Source of the DNA: Bacteroidota bacterium
GTDB taxonomy: Bacteria > Bacteroidota > Bacteroidia > B-17B0 > Aurantibacillaceae
Assembly (NCBI GenBank): GCA_030681615.1
Contig: JAUXSA010000090.1
Coordinates: 1-54,598, forward strand
Direction of reading: 5' to 3'
Length of the DNA: 54,598 bases
Under the pieces are notes generated by a model, which was not told the origin of the DNA, ran no database searches, and saw only the letters and a list, made by a program, of their open reading frames with translations. The position numbers and the translations under genes were made by a program. Of this stretch, positions 25,831 to 34,034 are shown piece after piece; position 1 is the stretch's first letter; every line of letters begins with the position of its first letter.

Positions 25831-27267
25831 TTACATATTTAAACCCGATTCTTTCAATAGAAATTGAAAAGTACTTGATAAAGACTTTACATCCATAAAA
25901 CTATAAGCTTTAAGTTCCGTTATTACTTTTTCTTTAACATCTGCTTTTTCCGAGATTAGTTTTCTGTATTCATACTGTGCTTGTAGACCAGACTTAATGG
26001 ATAACTCACTATAAGAAATTTCCGGACATATAATTGGAATAATGTCTTTTAAATAAGTTGAGCCTTTAAATTTTGGATTATAGTAAAGTTGGTCAGTAAA
26101 AAGAACTTTAATATCAACAAGTCTTTTTATAACTTCATTAATTTCTTTTTCAGAGTTTGGTAATACAATTGATGCGTTTCTAAGAGCTTCTTTTACTTTA
26201 TTTATATTTCCAACCACAATAGGGGCAAACAAATTTAGGTTTACTTGTGTAATGAAATTTTCAATAAAATCTTTTAAGACTAAAGCTGTTAAGGCTGTGG
26301 GCATAATTTTCTGAAATGAACCTTTTGACTTAGTTGCCAAATCACTGTATTGCAGCGTATAAATGAAAGGATATTTCGCAAACGGTCTTTTGCTATTACT
26401 AATTGGCATAACAGGCGTATCAGTTTCCATATCTAAGAACCAAACAAATTTTTTAGCCATTTGCTTATTGAGCCAATGTTTTATTTCCTTTTTATCGAAT
26501 ATAATTTTATTGGTTAATGTATATTCAACTTGTTTATCATTTTTACCACTTAGAACAAAGTCCATAGGTAATCCAATTTTATAACTAGTAATACCAGCCC
26601 GATATAATTGAAGCTTTCTGTAAAATGAAATATCCTTTAACTCCAAGATGCTGCTTTCTTCCGGGAAAGCGTTTTTTTCACATGATTTTTTAAATGGGCA
26701 AATGCTAGGTTTTATACAACAATATTCCATTTTATTATCAGGTAAAACATTATTTCTGATTTTCTCTTTTGATTTATTTATAACTGATTGTACTCTGCTC
26801 TGCAAATTCTTCACTTTCTTGGTATAATCTTTGATTCGTAAAAGTTCATAGGTTAATTCACTTCCATTTACATATTCCTTGCTTACAAAGCATATAAATG
26901 CCGAATCAAACTTAATTTGCGCTTGACCGAAAACATAAAATGTATATGCTAAGTTTTGAATCTGCAGCCAGTCAGGTTCGGTCGTTGAATTAATTAAGGC
27001 TATTAAAGAATTACTATTACCTGATTTAACAATTATATCGGCTATTGCTGTTTCTCCACCAGATGTTTTAACTTCCTTATTTCTAATTATTTCTATGTCA
27101 GCACTTTTTTTATATTTTTTTATAATTTTAAAAGCAACCTCATGAAATTCTTTTGCTAAAAACTTTTGCCCTTGGTAATTTAAATCTATTAAATTTAAAT
27201 TATTTGCAAATAAAAATCCTGCTTTCGCACATCTAGAAAAATGTAAAAATATTTCGTTTGTCATCAT
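25831..27267 (-). CDS. DUF2779-like protein: Cas4-like and exonuclease-like nuclease
   Basis: 478 residues. The N-terminal half (about 1-200) has a RecB/Cas4-like pattern (ETAIADIIVKSG strand, later cysteines CCIKPSICPFKKSC). The C-terminal half carries the DUF2779 RNase H-like fold: VWFLDMETDTPVMPISNSKRPFAKYPFIYTLQYSD, then STYLKDIIPIICPEISYSEL and AYSFMDVKSLSSTFQFLL. The Asp/Glu residues in FLDMET and FMDVKS fit metal ligands. It lies 17 bp after the transposase gene in the same operon, so it may act in transposition or end processing. Function by family is unproven. Confidence 0.65.
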   Translation of the reverse strand: MMTNEIFLHFSRCAKAGFLFANNLNLIDLNYQGQKFLAKEFHEVAFKIIKKYKKSADIEIIRNKEVKTSGGETAIADIIVKSGNSNSLIALINSTTEPDWLQIQNLAYTFYVFGQAQIKFDSAFICFVSKEYVNGSELTYELLRIKDYTKKVKNLQSRVQSVINKSKEKIRNNVLPDNKMEYCCIKPSICPFKKSCEKNAFPEESSILELKDISFYRKLQLYRAGITSYKIGLPMDFVLSGKNDKQVEYTLTNKIIFDKKEIKHWLNKQMAKKFVWFLDMETDTPVMPISNSKRPFAKYPFIYTLQYSDLATKSKGSFQKIMPTALTALVLKDFIENFITQVNLNLFAPIVVGNINKVKEALRNASIVLPNSEKEINEVIKRLVDIKVLFTDQLYYNPKFKGSTYLKDIIPIICPEISYSELSIKSGLQAQYEYRKLISEKADVKEKVITELKAYSFMDVKSLSSTFQFLLKESGLNM

Positions 27268-27284
27268 ATATTTAAAAATTAAGT

Positions 27285-28361
27285 TTATGCGGCAGGCCTA
27301 TATTGCTCTTTCTTTTTTCTTTTTCTACTTTTCCTTTTAGCTTTTCTAACAACGCAATTATAAAAATCCGGCAGTGAATTAAATAAAACATCCATAACTT
27401 CAAAAAAATTTTTCGCCCGGCAAGAATGATTGAATGCAACCCTATTAATATAAAACTGAAGATATTCGGGGTGCACTCCTAAGTAAACTCTGTGAATCGT
27501 AGTTTTTACTCTTTCATTACATCCCTCAACAGTGTTAGTTGAACAACCTGTTTCTTTATTTATGTATTCTTTATTTCCATGGTTAATAGTATGGTGCAAA
27601 TAACCGTTATAACTTAAAAAAGTATAATAATCACTTTCATCAGTGCAAATTTTGTGTTTATCTTCTGGACGCACATATTTTTTTATTAAAGCTTCGACTT
27701 CTTTGCTGTTTGTTTTATCAAAATGGAAGGCTTTAGTAATTCCTTTGATACCTTTTTCTGGGTCATCTCTTTCCGTCATAACTAAAATCCCATGAGTTCT
27801 TTCACTACCTTTCCCTCTTTTAAATTTATAGTATTCTCCTAATCCGGTTTCAGCCTTTGGATAAACTTCATCAAATTCAATAGTAGAGCCTGGAGTAAAT
27901 TTTTGCCCCTCAAGACTCCATCCCATCCAGTCAGATGCTCTGTGGAGATTATACAAGCATGTATCATAGTCTCCGCCATCTGCTCTCTGTAATGCCGTGG
28001 CAGGCACTCCATGCTTATTTCTAAATAACTCATAGATAAGTTCAACAGTTTCTGTTAATGGAGTTCTACTTTGTTCATAATGTGTCCCTTTTAATGGATG
28101 AATTTTATATGGACATTTACATTTAAACGCGAGTTTTTTTGGAATTTTCTTAAATAAACTAAATGGTCTTTCGCAATGTGGACACCCACCTAGCGTTTTG
28201 GCTGCACGAGCATCAAATATTTTTTTTAATATTTCATCGTCACTAGAAAATACTTCTTTAACTCTTTTGCGTGTTCCAAAGTTTTTATTTCTTTCTTTAA
28301 AAATTTTACTACTATTAAGTCTCTTAAGACTGTCTTCTTCTTCAATTGGTATATTAAGCAT
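27285..28361 (-). CDS. IS1595/ISXO2-family DDE transposase
   Basis: 358 residues. An N-terminal zinc ribbon (GGCPHCERPFSLFKK...FKCKCPYKIHPLKGT, about 60-90) is followed by helices and the ISXO2-like catalytic domain. Acidic residues are in STIEFDEVYPKAE (first Asp) and ICTDESDYYTFL (second), with the conserved HHTINHGNKEYI...CSTNTVEGCNERVK block towards the third. The family uses 8-bp target duplications, as seen at the ends of this 27-kb element. No smaller pair of inverted repeats around this gene was seen. The C-terminus is basic. Confidence 0.88.
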   Translation of the reverse strand: MLNIPIEEEDSLKRLNSSKIFKERNKNFGTRKRVKEVFSSDDEILKKIFDARAAKTLGGCPHCERPFSLFKKIPKKLAFKCKCPYKIHPLKGTHYEQSRTPLTETVELIYELFRNKHGVPATALQRADGGDYDTCLYNLHRASDWMGWSLEGQKFTPGSTIEFDEVYPKAETGLGEYYKFKRGKGSERTHGILVMTERDDPEKGIKGITKAFHFDKTNSKEVEALIKKYVRPEDKHKICTDESDYYTFLSYNGYLHHTINHGNKEYINKETGCSTNTVEGCNERVKTTIHRVYLGVHPEYLQFYINRVAFNHSCRAKNFFEVMDVLFNSLPDFYNCVVRKAKRKSRKRKKKEQYRPAA

Positions 28362-28417
28362 GTTTTCTAATTTTAATTTATAAATGATTTTGTTTATTTA
28401 TCTAGTATTCATTTATT

Positions 28418-28960
28418 TTATCTTCATTTCGATTTATGCCAGACCATATTTTCGAACGTCGCTTCAAGAGGAAACTGTATTATTTCTTTTGGCGGCAGGA
28501 ACGATTCCGTTACGTTTTTGTTTTCATCGAGCCATTCATGTTTGATATAAAACCGCTGTTTACTGGATTTGTATTCAAAATATAGAAATTCACCATCTCG
28601 TGGATGTGTTAATTGCCTTAATGCTCTTAAAAATTTATCCCAATTTTTAGACGCTTTATCACCTTCATACTCTTCAAATTTACTTTTGAACTCTTCTACT
28701 TCAGTAGCTCTGGAATAATTCTCAAGAATAAATCTTGCTTTATCGGCCCAGCATTTTTTAGGATATGCGCTAGGAGCACTAGAAGCTTTTCGAAGGGTTT
28801 TAAAACCTTCATTTTTTAAGCTTTCAATTTGAGTTCCTAAACCAGTTTTTATAGTTTCAGAGTTTAACATCAGCTTAAAGTTTTTAAATAATAAAGTACG
28901 TTCTTCTAATCGCACAAGTTCATTATCTACGAATTCTTCAAATTTTTTTATTTCTTCCAT
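28418..28960 (-). CDS. Hypothetical helical protein upstream of the transposase
   Basis: 178 residues to a TGA at 28424-28426; if TGA is read as Trp here as in neighbouring genes, it gains only Trp-Arg before TAA at 28418-28420. The N-terminus is coiled-coil-like (EEIKKFEEFVDNELVRLEER), the middle has RKASSAPSAYPKKCWADKAR and the C-terminus ESFLPPKEIIQFPLEATFEN. No family is recognised. It is the gene before the transposase in the same direction (62 bp gap) and may be a transposition accessory. Confidence 0.6.
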
Positions 28961-29251
28961 TTTATTTATTTTTTTAATTGTTTTTTTGATTTTAACGAAA
29001 CATAATTACTTTGAGTTGCGAACGTGTTTTTAAGCAACATGATAAAATCGATAAAACACTTTTTCTAAAAAATTTGTTATTACGATTATTCAAATCTAAG
29101 TTCTACCAGACGCTAAAACATACTAATTTCAATACATTCAGATGTACTAGCTCATTCACTATTAGCCTAATTTTACTGATAAAAAGTTATTAACAACGAA
29201 CAAAACTCATTTAATCTGTATACGCGATTCTATTGTACTATACGAGATTAT
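28961..29251. other. AT-rich gap inside the reverse-strand block
   Basis: 290 bp with no convincing gene or hairpin. It separates the paralogue/DUF2130 cluster from the transposase cluster. Confidence 0.4.
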
Positions 29252-29704
29252 TTAGAAACCTGTTACACTACCAAATCTTTTTTCGTTAAGTCTGATCTTA
29301 ATTATCCTTCTGATATTTTTTGCTATTTCAATCGGTGCAGGATCGAACATTAACTCCACGCCCCCAAATTTTTGACGATCTTGACGAAATGGTACAAAAC
29401 AATGATTTACTTCATCAAAGGTGAGCCCGGTAAAATCCATTAACCCATAATACTCATCCAATTTCTTATTCGGCTTATAGATTATCGCACCAAAACATTC
29501 ATCTCATTCATTAAACAAGTATGGTAATTCTCAGAGTACAAATGGAAAACACTGATATGATTCTCCGTTATTGCTTATAGCTATTGAAGGTTCACTAATA
29601 TTAAAGAGAGCAGAGTACGGCACATAATCAACATGAAGGTTACCTCTGTGAAAATGTTCGTATAGATTCAATAGCCGAAAAAAGTATGTTTGATAATCTT
29701 CCAT
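29252..29704 (-). CDS. ~150-aa paralogue-family protein with two in-frame TGA codons
   Basis: ATG at 29702-29704, TAA at 29252-29254. TGA codons occur at 29531-29533 and 29504-29506. With TGA as Trp: ...YQCFPFVL-W-ELPYLFNE-W-DECFGAIIYKPNKKLDEYYGLMDF...FVPFRQD. The second matches TGG in FSQW (30808 gene) and PGEW (31331 gene). There are no other lesions. It begins 10 bp after the DUF2130 gene ends, so the cluster is an operon. The function is unknown. Confidence 0.55.
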
Positions 29705-29714
29705 GTTTTGTGTT

Positions 29715-30851
29715 TTATAATTCTGTTTTCGCTTTCGGTAATTCTAGTAAGTCTATTTTTTGAACTGAATCTCCTGCGATACCTTTTACAGTTGAGAACA
29801 TGTGACTGGTATTCAAAAGAACCTTTTCTATTTGTTTTGCTCTTTTCTTCCACATTGATTCCATTGCTCTTCGCTCGGCATTTAAATCATCCGTCATTTG
29901 CGTGAAACCTTCTACAATAGCTTCTATTTGCATCCTGAATTCATTACCGGTCAAAAAATTATATAACATATTCATTTTTTCTCCTTTGTTTTCCTGAGAG
30001 ATAGAATAATTACTTAGAAGTAATATAGATTCCCGGATCACGAAGCACAAGCCTTTAAATTCTTCAACTGAACAAACCCAAACTCCATCTATTAATGTCA
30101 TTCTGGTAATATTCTTAGGGTACACATCCGTTACCAAGACTCCGAAATCCGCATTCTTTTCGCGCATATCGTTACGGAACTTTTCTATTCATGCACTTGA
30201 AAAGTCTTTTGTACGTTTCGATTCATAATATATACTACCGCAGTTTAATCGAGTTCTTGAGTTTACGATCTGTAGGCAGTCCGCTCCTCTTTGCCCTTTT
30301 TTAATTTCTTCAATAATATCCAACGGAAAATTATCGCGCAGATAATTTTCGATCGCCAACTCCTGAACTTCCCCCTGAGCTTGCATGCTTCCCTGTTCCA
30401 CTTTACGAGTTAGAACCTGAATTTGTGTTTTAAGGGTATCGATTAAATGTTCTTTCTCAGCAAGTTTCAGGTCGGTTTTTTCTGAATAGACTTTTTTTAA
30501 TCTTTCATTTTCTGCATTGACTGCTTGAGACAGTTTTATTTCAGATTCAACCTCAATTTGTGTTTTCAGCTCATCTTTTTCTCTTTTAGCCCTTTCAAGA
30601 GCCGCGCGTATGGTATTTAATTCCTTCACCTGTTCGCTCTTTCTTTCAAGTTCTTCTTTATATGAAAGTAACTCTTCATTTTTTTCCGCCGTCAGTTGTT
30701 TTCGCAGCTTAATTTCCAGTTCTTTTTTTTCATCACCTGCTTTCTTATTAAAGTCGGTTTTTATTTGCGTTGCGATTTGATTGTAAAGAACTTCGCTCAC
30801 ATCAAAATTATGCTCGCATTTCGGACACGATATCATTGTTTCTGTTTTCAT
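29715..30851 (-). CDS. DUF2130 protein with one in-frame TGA at a Trp position
   Basis: 378 residues if the TGA at 30189-30191 is read through. Order: N-terminal zinc-finger-like CPKCEHNF, a long coiled coil (about 30-165), then the DUF2130 nuclease-like domain: GQRGADCLQIV, GSIYYESKRTKDFSSA-[TGA]-IEKFRNDMREKNADFGVLVTDVYPK. In this family, as I recall it, the residue after the KxTKxFxxx stretch is Trp (WIxKL). The remainder to TAA at 29715-29717 is in frame and well conserved in character. DUF2130 proteins are PD-(D/E)XK-like; their role is unknown. Confidence 0.65.
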
Positions 30852-31323
30852 AATAATCAGTTTTTAGTTTATAAATTTTTGTTTTTTCTTTTAGAGGATT
30901 TTTGATGGTGAGGTTTCCCGATTCGTTTTCCATTACGGTTATGTATTCATAAATATTATGAACCAATTCATCGGGCTGAGAATCTGAATCCAGTGATCTG
31001 CCTTTATAAAATACTTCCTGATAGCCTGGCACAAAAAGATGCATAACTGTGTCGAAGTTGAGATTAAACCACAAAGCTGCAGCAGTTAAAGTATTTAAGT
31101 GCTCGTATCCTTGTAACTGCGGATTACCTTCTGGTCCATACTGCCATTGGGAAAATATTTTCGGCAAATCTTTTAAAGCTCATGCAAAGTGCTCAATATT
31201 GCTGCCGCATTTACTCGCAGTAAACTTTTTCTCTTTGCTTAGTAGAACGTCGAGTAAATTGTTCTTTCCAATATGTCTCGCAAGTTTTAGCATACGATTC
31301 AAATACTTGTCATTTGTTTCCAT
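30808..31323 (-). CDS. ~171-aa paralogue-family protein with one in-frame TGA codon
   Basis: ATG at 31321-31323, TAA at 30808-30810, with TGA at 31180-31182. Read as Trp: ...SNIEHFA-W-ALKDLPKIFSQWQYGPEGNPQLQGYEHL. It also uses TGG for Trp (SQW, ALWFN), so both codons would be in use. Its end overlaps the start of the DUF2130 gene by 44 bp. It belongs to the same family as 25315, 29252 and 31331. The function is unknown. Confidence 0.55.
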
Positions 31324-31330
31324 AATAATA

Positions 31331-31795
31331 TTAGTTTAAAAAATTTGGTGTTTCATTATGTTTTATATCAGCATAGTATCTTATCACTTCAACTAAGTCT
31401 AAAATATTTGATGCTAAGCAACCAAGTGTTGGTTTCGGACTTAGTATTTTTCCGCCATAAATTTCTGTTCTCTGCGCGCCCGGTGACCAAATGTGATAAA
31501 AAATGTATCTGTTAATTCCAAAGAACTGGATTACAGAGGAAATAGTTTCTTGTTCTTTATTCTCTTTGTAAACAGGCATATAATCCTTATCAAAGCACCA
31601 TTCCCCAGGGAAAATAATTGGTAGCTCCATGATTGGCATAAATAGAAGCGGTCTTAATTCCTTGCTTTCTATTAGTTGATCAACAGTTTTTTTATTTTGA
31701 TTAACTGTATAGAATTTTTCACACTTTAATTTGCCACATTGCAAGTACCTTGCATATTTTAGCAGACGTACTTCATTAAATTTTTCTGGTTTCAT
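31331..31795 (-). CDS. 154-aa paralogue-family protein (no TGA)
   Basis: 154 residues. First gene of the reverse-strand cluster. LLFMPIMELPIIFPGEWCFDKDYMPVYK followed by SSVIQFFGINRYIFYHIWSPG and GGKILSPKPTLGCLASNILDLVEVI sets the family pattern: an LP..F..EW block, a middle aromatic strand with a P-G turn, and a C-terminal helix. Trp codons here are TGG, so it serves as the internal reference for the TGA positions in its paralogues. It is followed 7 bp later by the next paralogue. No known family. Confidence 0.65.
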   Translation of the reverse strand: MKPEKFNEVRLLKYARYLQCGKLKCEKFYTVNQNKKTVDQLIESKELRPLLFMPIMELPIIFPGEWCFDKDYMPVYKENKEQETISSVIQFFGINRYIFYHIWSPGAQRTEIYGGKILSPKPTLGCLASNILDLVEVIRYYADIKHNETPNFLN

Positions 31796-32106
31796 ATTAT
31801 TTATATATTAATTTTTATTGTTTTGATTTATATTTAGTTTTTTTATTCCAATGATGATCATGGAGGAATACCGGTGAATTCCTTTTGAAACAGATTCTTT
31901 GGCTTCGCCTTTTTTAATTTTCTTTTTACCATATTGTGTTTTCAAAATTAAACGACATCTTTGTCGTGTGTGTTACAGAAAATAGAAAAGAAAATCGTAA
32001 GTATCTCACGTACAGGCTTATAAATTCAAAATAAGTGACAAATTTGTCTGGAGGTAATAAAAAATGCTTGAAAAAAAGTAGCTTTACCAGATATTACAGA
32101 TTTATT
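31796..32106. other. Divergent intergenic region
   Basis: About 310 bp without a gene. It contains a -7-type box for the reverse strand and an adjacent inverted repeat (listed next). A GGAGGT before a short ATG frame near 32049 leads to an immediate stop and is not called. Confidence 0.4.
31943..31967 (-). promoter_or_regulatory. Candidate promoter and operator for the paralogue/DUF2130 cluster
   Basis: On the reverse strand TAATTTTG (31943-31950) matches the -7 consensus TAnnTTTG. Directly upstream of it lies ACGACA-N4-TGTCGT (31952-31967), placed in the promoter spacer as an operator would be. No good -33 TTTG is seen. Confidence 0.4.
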
Positions 32107-32385
32107 ATGGCAAAAAAATTTCCGGCCGCGCTAAAAAAATTCGGCGCTAAAATTCAAGAATTAAGGATTGATGCTGGGATAACTCAGAAAGAGCTCTCTG
32201 AAAAGTGTGAATTAGAAGTAAGAACAATTCAACGAATTGAAAATGGAGAACACGCCGTTAATCTTAATAATATAATAGCTATTGCTTTATCATTTGATAT
32301 GAACCCATATGAGTTACTTTTACATATTGATGTGTCTTCTAAGGGAAAAATTATCCGGATCAAGCATGTAATTAAGAGAACTTAA
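32107..32385 (+). CDS. XRE-family HTH regulator
   Basis: 92 residues from the ATG at 32107; the frame extends to 32035 but the domain begins after MAKKFPAALKKFGAKIQELR. The HTH_3 pattern is clear (LRIDAGITQKELSEKCELEVRTIQRIENGEHAVNLNNIIAIALSFDMNPYELL). It is probably a repressor of a nearby element gene. Its last 4 bases overlap the end of the convergent HTH gene. Confidence 0.82.
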   Translation: MAKKFPAALKKFGAKIQELRIDAGITQKELSEKCELEVRTIQRIENGEHAVNLNNIIAIALSFDMNPYELLLHIDVSSKGKIIRIKHVIKRT

Positions 32386-32615
32386 TTATCAATTTCTTTT
32401 AATAGATCTGACATTTTCATATCTAATGCTTCGCAAACACGCTTTAACACCTTGATCGACATATTTTGCTTTCCTTGAAGTATTCTACGGATTGAGGTTT
32501 CATTAATATCACAGACATTTGCAAATTCTACATTTGATTTAAATTTAAGTGCTGCTTTTTTGCCGATATAGTTCCCTATTTTAACAAGTATATCCTTCTC
32601 CTTTGACATACTCAA
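32382..32615 (-). CDS. Small XRE-family HTH regulator
   Basis: 77 residues. FANVCDINETSIRRILQGKQNMSIKVLKRVCEALDMKMSDLLKEID is a Cro/CI-type HTH. It is divergent from the secreted-protein gene at 32692; a 16-bp palindrome and a perfect -7 box lie between them, so it probably represses that gene and itself. Confidence 0.8.
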   Translation of the reverse strand: MSMSKEKDILVKIGNYIGKKAALKFKSNVEFANVCDINETSIRRILQGKQNMSIKVLKRVCEALDMKMSDLLKEIDN

Positions 32616-32641
32616 ATGTCAACCTATGGGTTAAATTATTC

Positions 32642-32657
32642 TCGGCATATATGCCGA
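32642..32657. promoter_or_regulatory. 16-bp palindromic operator between divergent genes
   Basis: TCGGCATATATGCCGA, a perfect palindrome. It occupies the spacer upstream of the -7 box TATATTTG (32665-32672) that serves the forward gene. Confidence 0.6.
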
Positions 32658-32664
32658 AATTGCA

Positions 32665-32672
32665 TATATTTG
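32665..32672 (+). promoter_or_regulatory. -7 box of the secreted-protein gene
   Basis: TATATTTG matches TAnnTTTG exactly. The expected start of transcription near 32679 leaves a short leader before the ATG at 32692. The -33 element is not consensus, consistent with regulated use. Confidence 0.5.
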
Positions 32673-32691
32673 ATTGAAAAAATCAAACAAC

Positions 32692-33495
32692 ATGAAAAAA
32701 ACAATTTTAATCGCGCTTCTGGGGTTATTAATAGTAACCGGCGCAAAAGGCCAGGATAATGTGATTCTTGCCTCTTATTTGAAAACAATCTATCAAGCTG
32801 GCGAAGATGGTAGCTATGTACAGGTCGATTTTAAAGAAAGTGATGGTAAGATCACAAGCTTTGTTGAAGGAGCTGAGATTTTTATGGCCGACGCGGTAAA
32901 GAAAAGTTCATTTATTGGTAAAGGGTCTTCTTTTGGGGATGTTACAAATAAATCCAACGTAGGAAAAAAATACATGGTAACTTATTTCACTGATGAAGCG
33001 GGAAGTAAAATAATTAAGGCAGCGAAAGACCAAAGTCCTCAACAGACTCAAAATCCGATGGACACAGTTCTTCCGAGGTTAAAAAAAATACAGGCTGGAT
33101 TACTGACGCAGAATAAATGCCCTAATTGCCCGATCGATGGAGCTAAAGAGTTTATGAAAAAACAAATCGCTGAAATAGATAAGCAATTGCAAACTCAAAC
33201 AAAACCCAAAGTACAGAAAGAGCTTTCAGATACAAAAGAGTTTCTCCAAGCAAGTTTGAACGAAAATAAATTCCTCACGTACTTTTTCTCTAATAACCGC
33301 GCGTCGGTTTTGATCAATAAAAAATTCGCTAATCGGTACTTTGCAATTCAACTTAAAAAGCAAGATAAATGGATTGGAATCGGCATTGATGATAGTTGGT
33401 CATCATGTAAAGAACTAAAAGTTGCTGATGAAGTTAAAACCGCTGATGCATTAAATTGTGGAGTATACTTTGATAATGCTTTAAAAAACCAGTAG
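32692..33495 (+). CDS. Secreted protein of unknown function
   Basis: 267 residues from the ATG at 32692; an upstream in-frame TTG is less likely because it lies beside the -7 box. The signal peptide is MKKTILIALLGLLIVTGAKGQ. The mature part has a beta-looking N-half, a CPNCPIDG cysteine pair near 142 and a long helical stretch (KKIQAGLL...KEFLQASL). No family is recognised. It is controlled by the divergent HTH gene. Two TAGGTAA palindromes begin at its stop codon. Confidence 0.65.
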   Translation: MKKTILIALLGLLIVTGAKGQDNVILASYLKTIYQAGEDGSYVQVDFKESDGKITSFVEGAEIFMADAVKKSSFIGKGSSFGDVTNKSNVGKKYMVTYFTDEAGSKIIKAAKDQSPQQTQNPMDTVLPRLKKIQAGLLTQNKCPNCPIDGAKEFMKKQIAEIDKQLQTQTKPKVQKELSDTKEFLQASLNENKFLTYFFSNNRASVLINKKFANRYFAIQLKKQDKWIGIGIDDSWSSCKELKVADEVKTADALNCGVYFDNALKNQ

Positions 33496-33534
33496 GTAAT
33501 ATTACCTACTTCAAAATAGGTAATATTACCTATT
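33491..33534. promoter_or_regulatory. Two adjacent 20-bp perfect palindromes
   Basis: AGTAGGTAATATTACCTACT (33491-33510) and AATAGGTAATATTACCTATT (33515-33534), with centres 24 bp apart. They match the palindrome at 24799-24818 and lie upstream of the gene at 33592. Confidence 0.65.
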
Positions 33535-33591
33535 GTGTACTTAAAAAAGAATCAATAATCTTACAACAGTTGTGTTTTATTTTTTTTAGTA

Positions 33592-33918
33592 ATGATTGAC
33601 AAAGAGCCAGTAGTTCTCAAAGTAGGTATTGAAGAAACTTTAACGTTTCCAAAAATGGTTGATGGCTATACGACAGTTGGGATGATTGAATCTAATTTAA
33701 TAGGTGAAAATATTTCATTGGAAGTACGTGGCATTTGTGAACCGACAGATGATGAGCAAAATGGAAAAACATTTAAAGTAAATGTAATATTAGATTCAGC
33801 ATTAGTTGGCTTTAGTTTATTTGATAAGGACTCTGCAAATAATAAATATAGATATATATCTTTTAAAGCTGACGAGGATATAAATATTAAATTCTCATTA
33901 GTAGAAGATAAAATTTAA
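33592..33918 (+). CDS. Hypothetical 108-aa protein
   Basis: 108 residues, acidic and beta-rich in appearance (EETLTFPKMVDGYTTVGMIESNLIGENISLEVRG...). There is no signal peptide. Its promoter region holds the double TAGGTAA palindrome, so it is likely co-regulated with the gene at 24877. No family is recognised. Confidence 0.6.
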   Translation: MIDKEPVVLKVGIEETLTFPKMVDGYTTVGMIESNLIGENISLEVRGICEPTDDEQNGKTFKVNVILDSALVGFSLFDKDSANNKYRYISFKADEDINIKFSLVEDKI

Positions 33919-34034
33919 AACCTAATTGCCTATGAAGAAAATAAGAGTGATAAATTAATGCTTAGTTGCTACGGGAGTGGCAGCAAGAATTTGTAGAAAT
34001 GTTCTGATTGTACTTAACAACTAACAAAAAAACA

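Noticed and set aside
29252-30851. In-frame TGA codons as simple pseudogene decay
   Set aside because: Not excluded, but six TGA and no other stop or frameshift over four genes makes recoding the better working idea; kept as the main alternative.
25315-31323. In-frame TGA codons as selenocysteine
   Set aside because: Aligned paralogues have Trp (TGG) at a TGA position, and no SECIS-like hairpin was evident after the codons.
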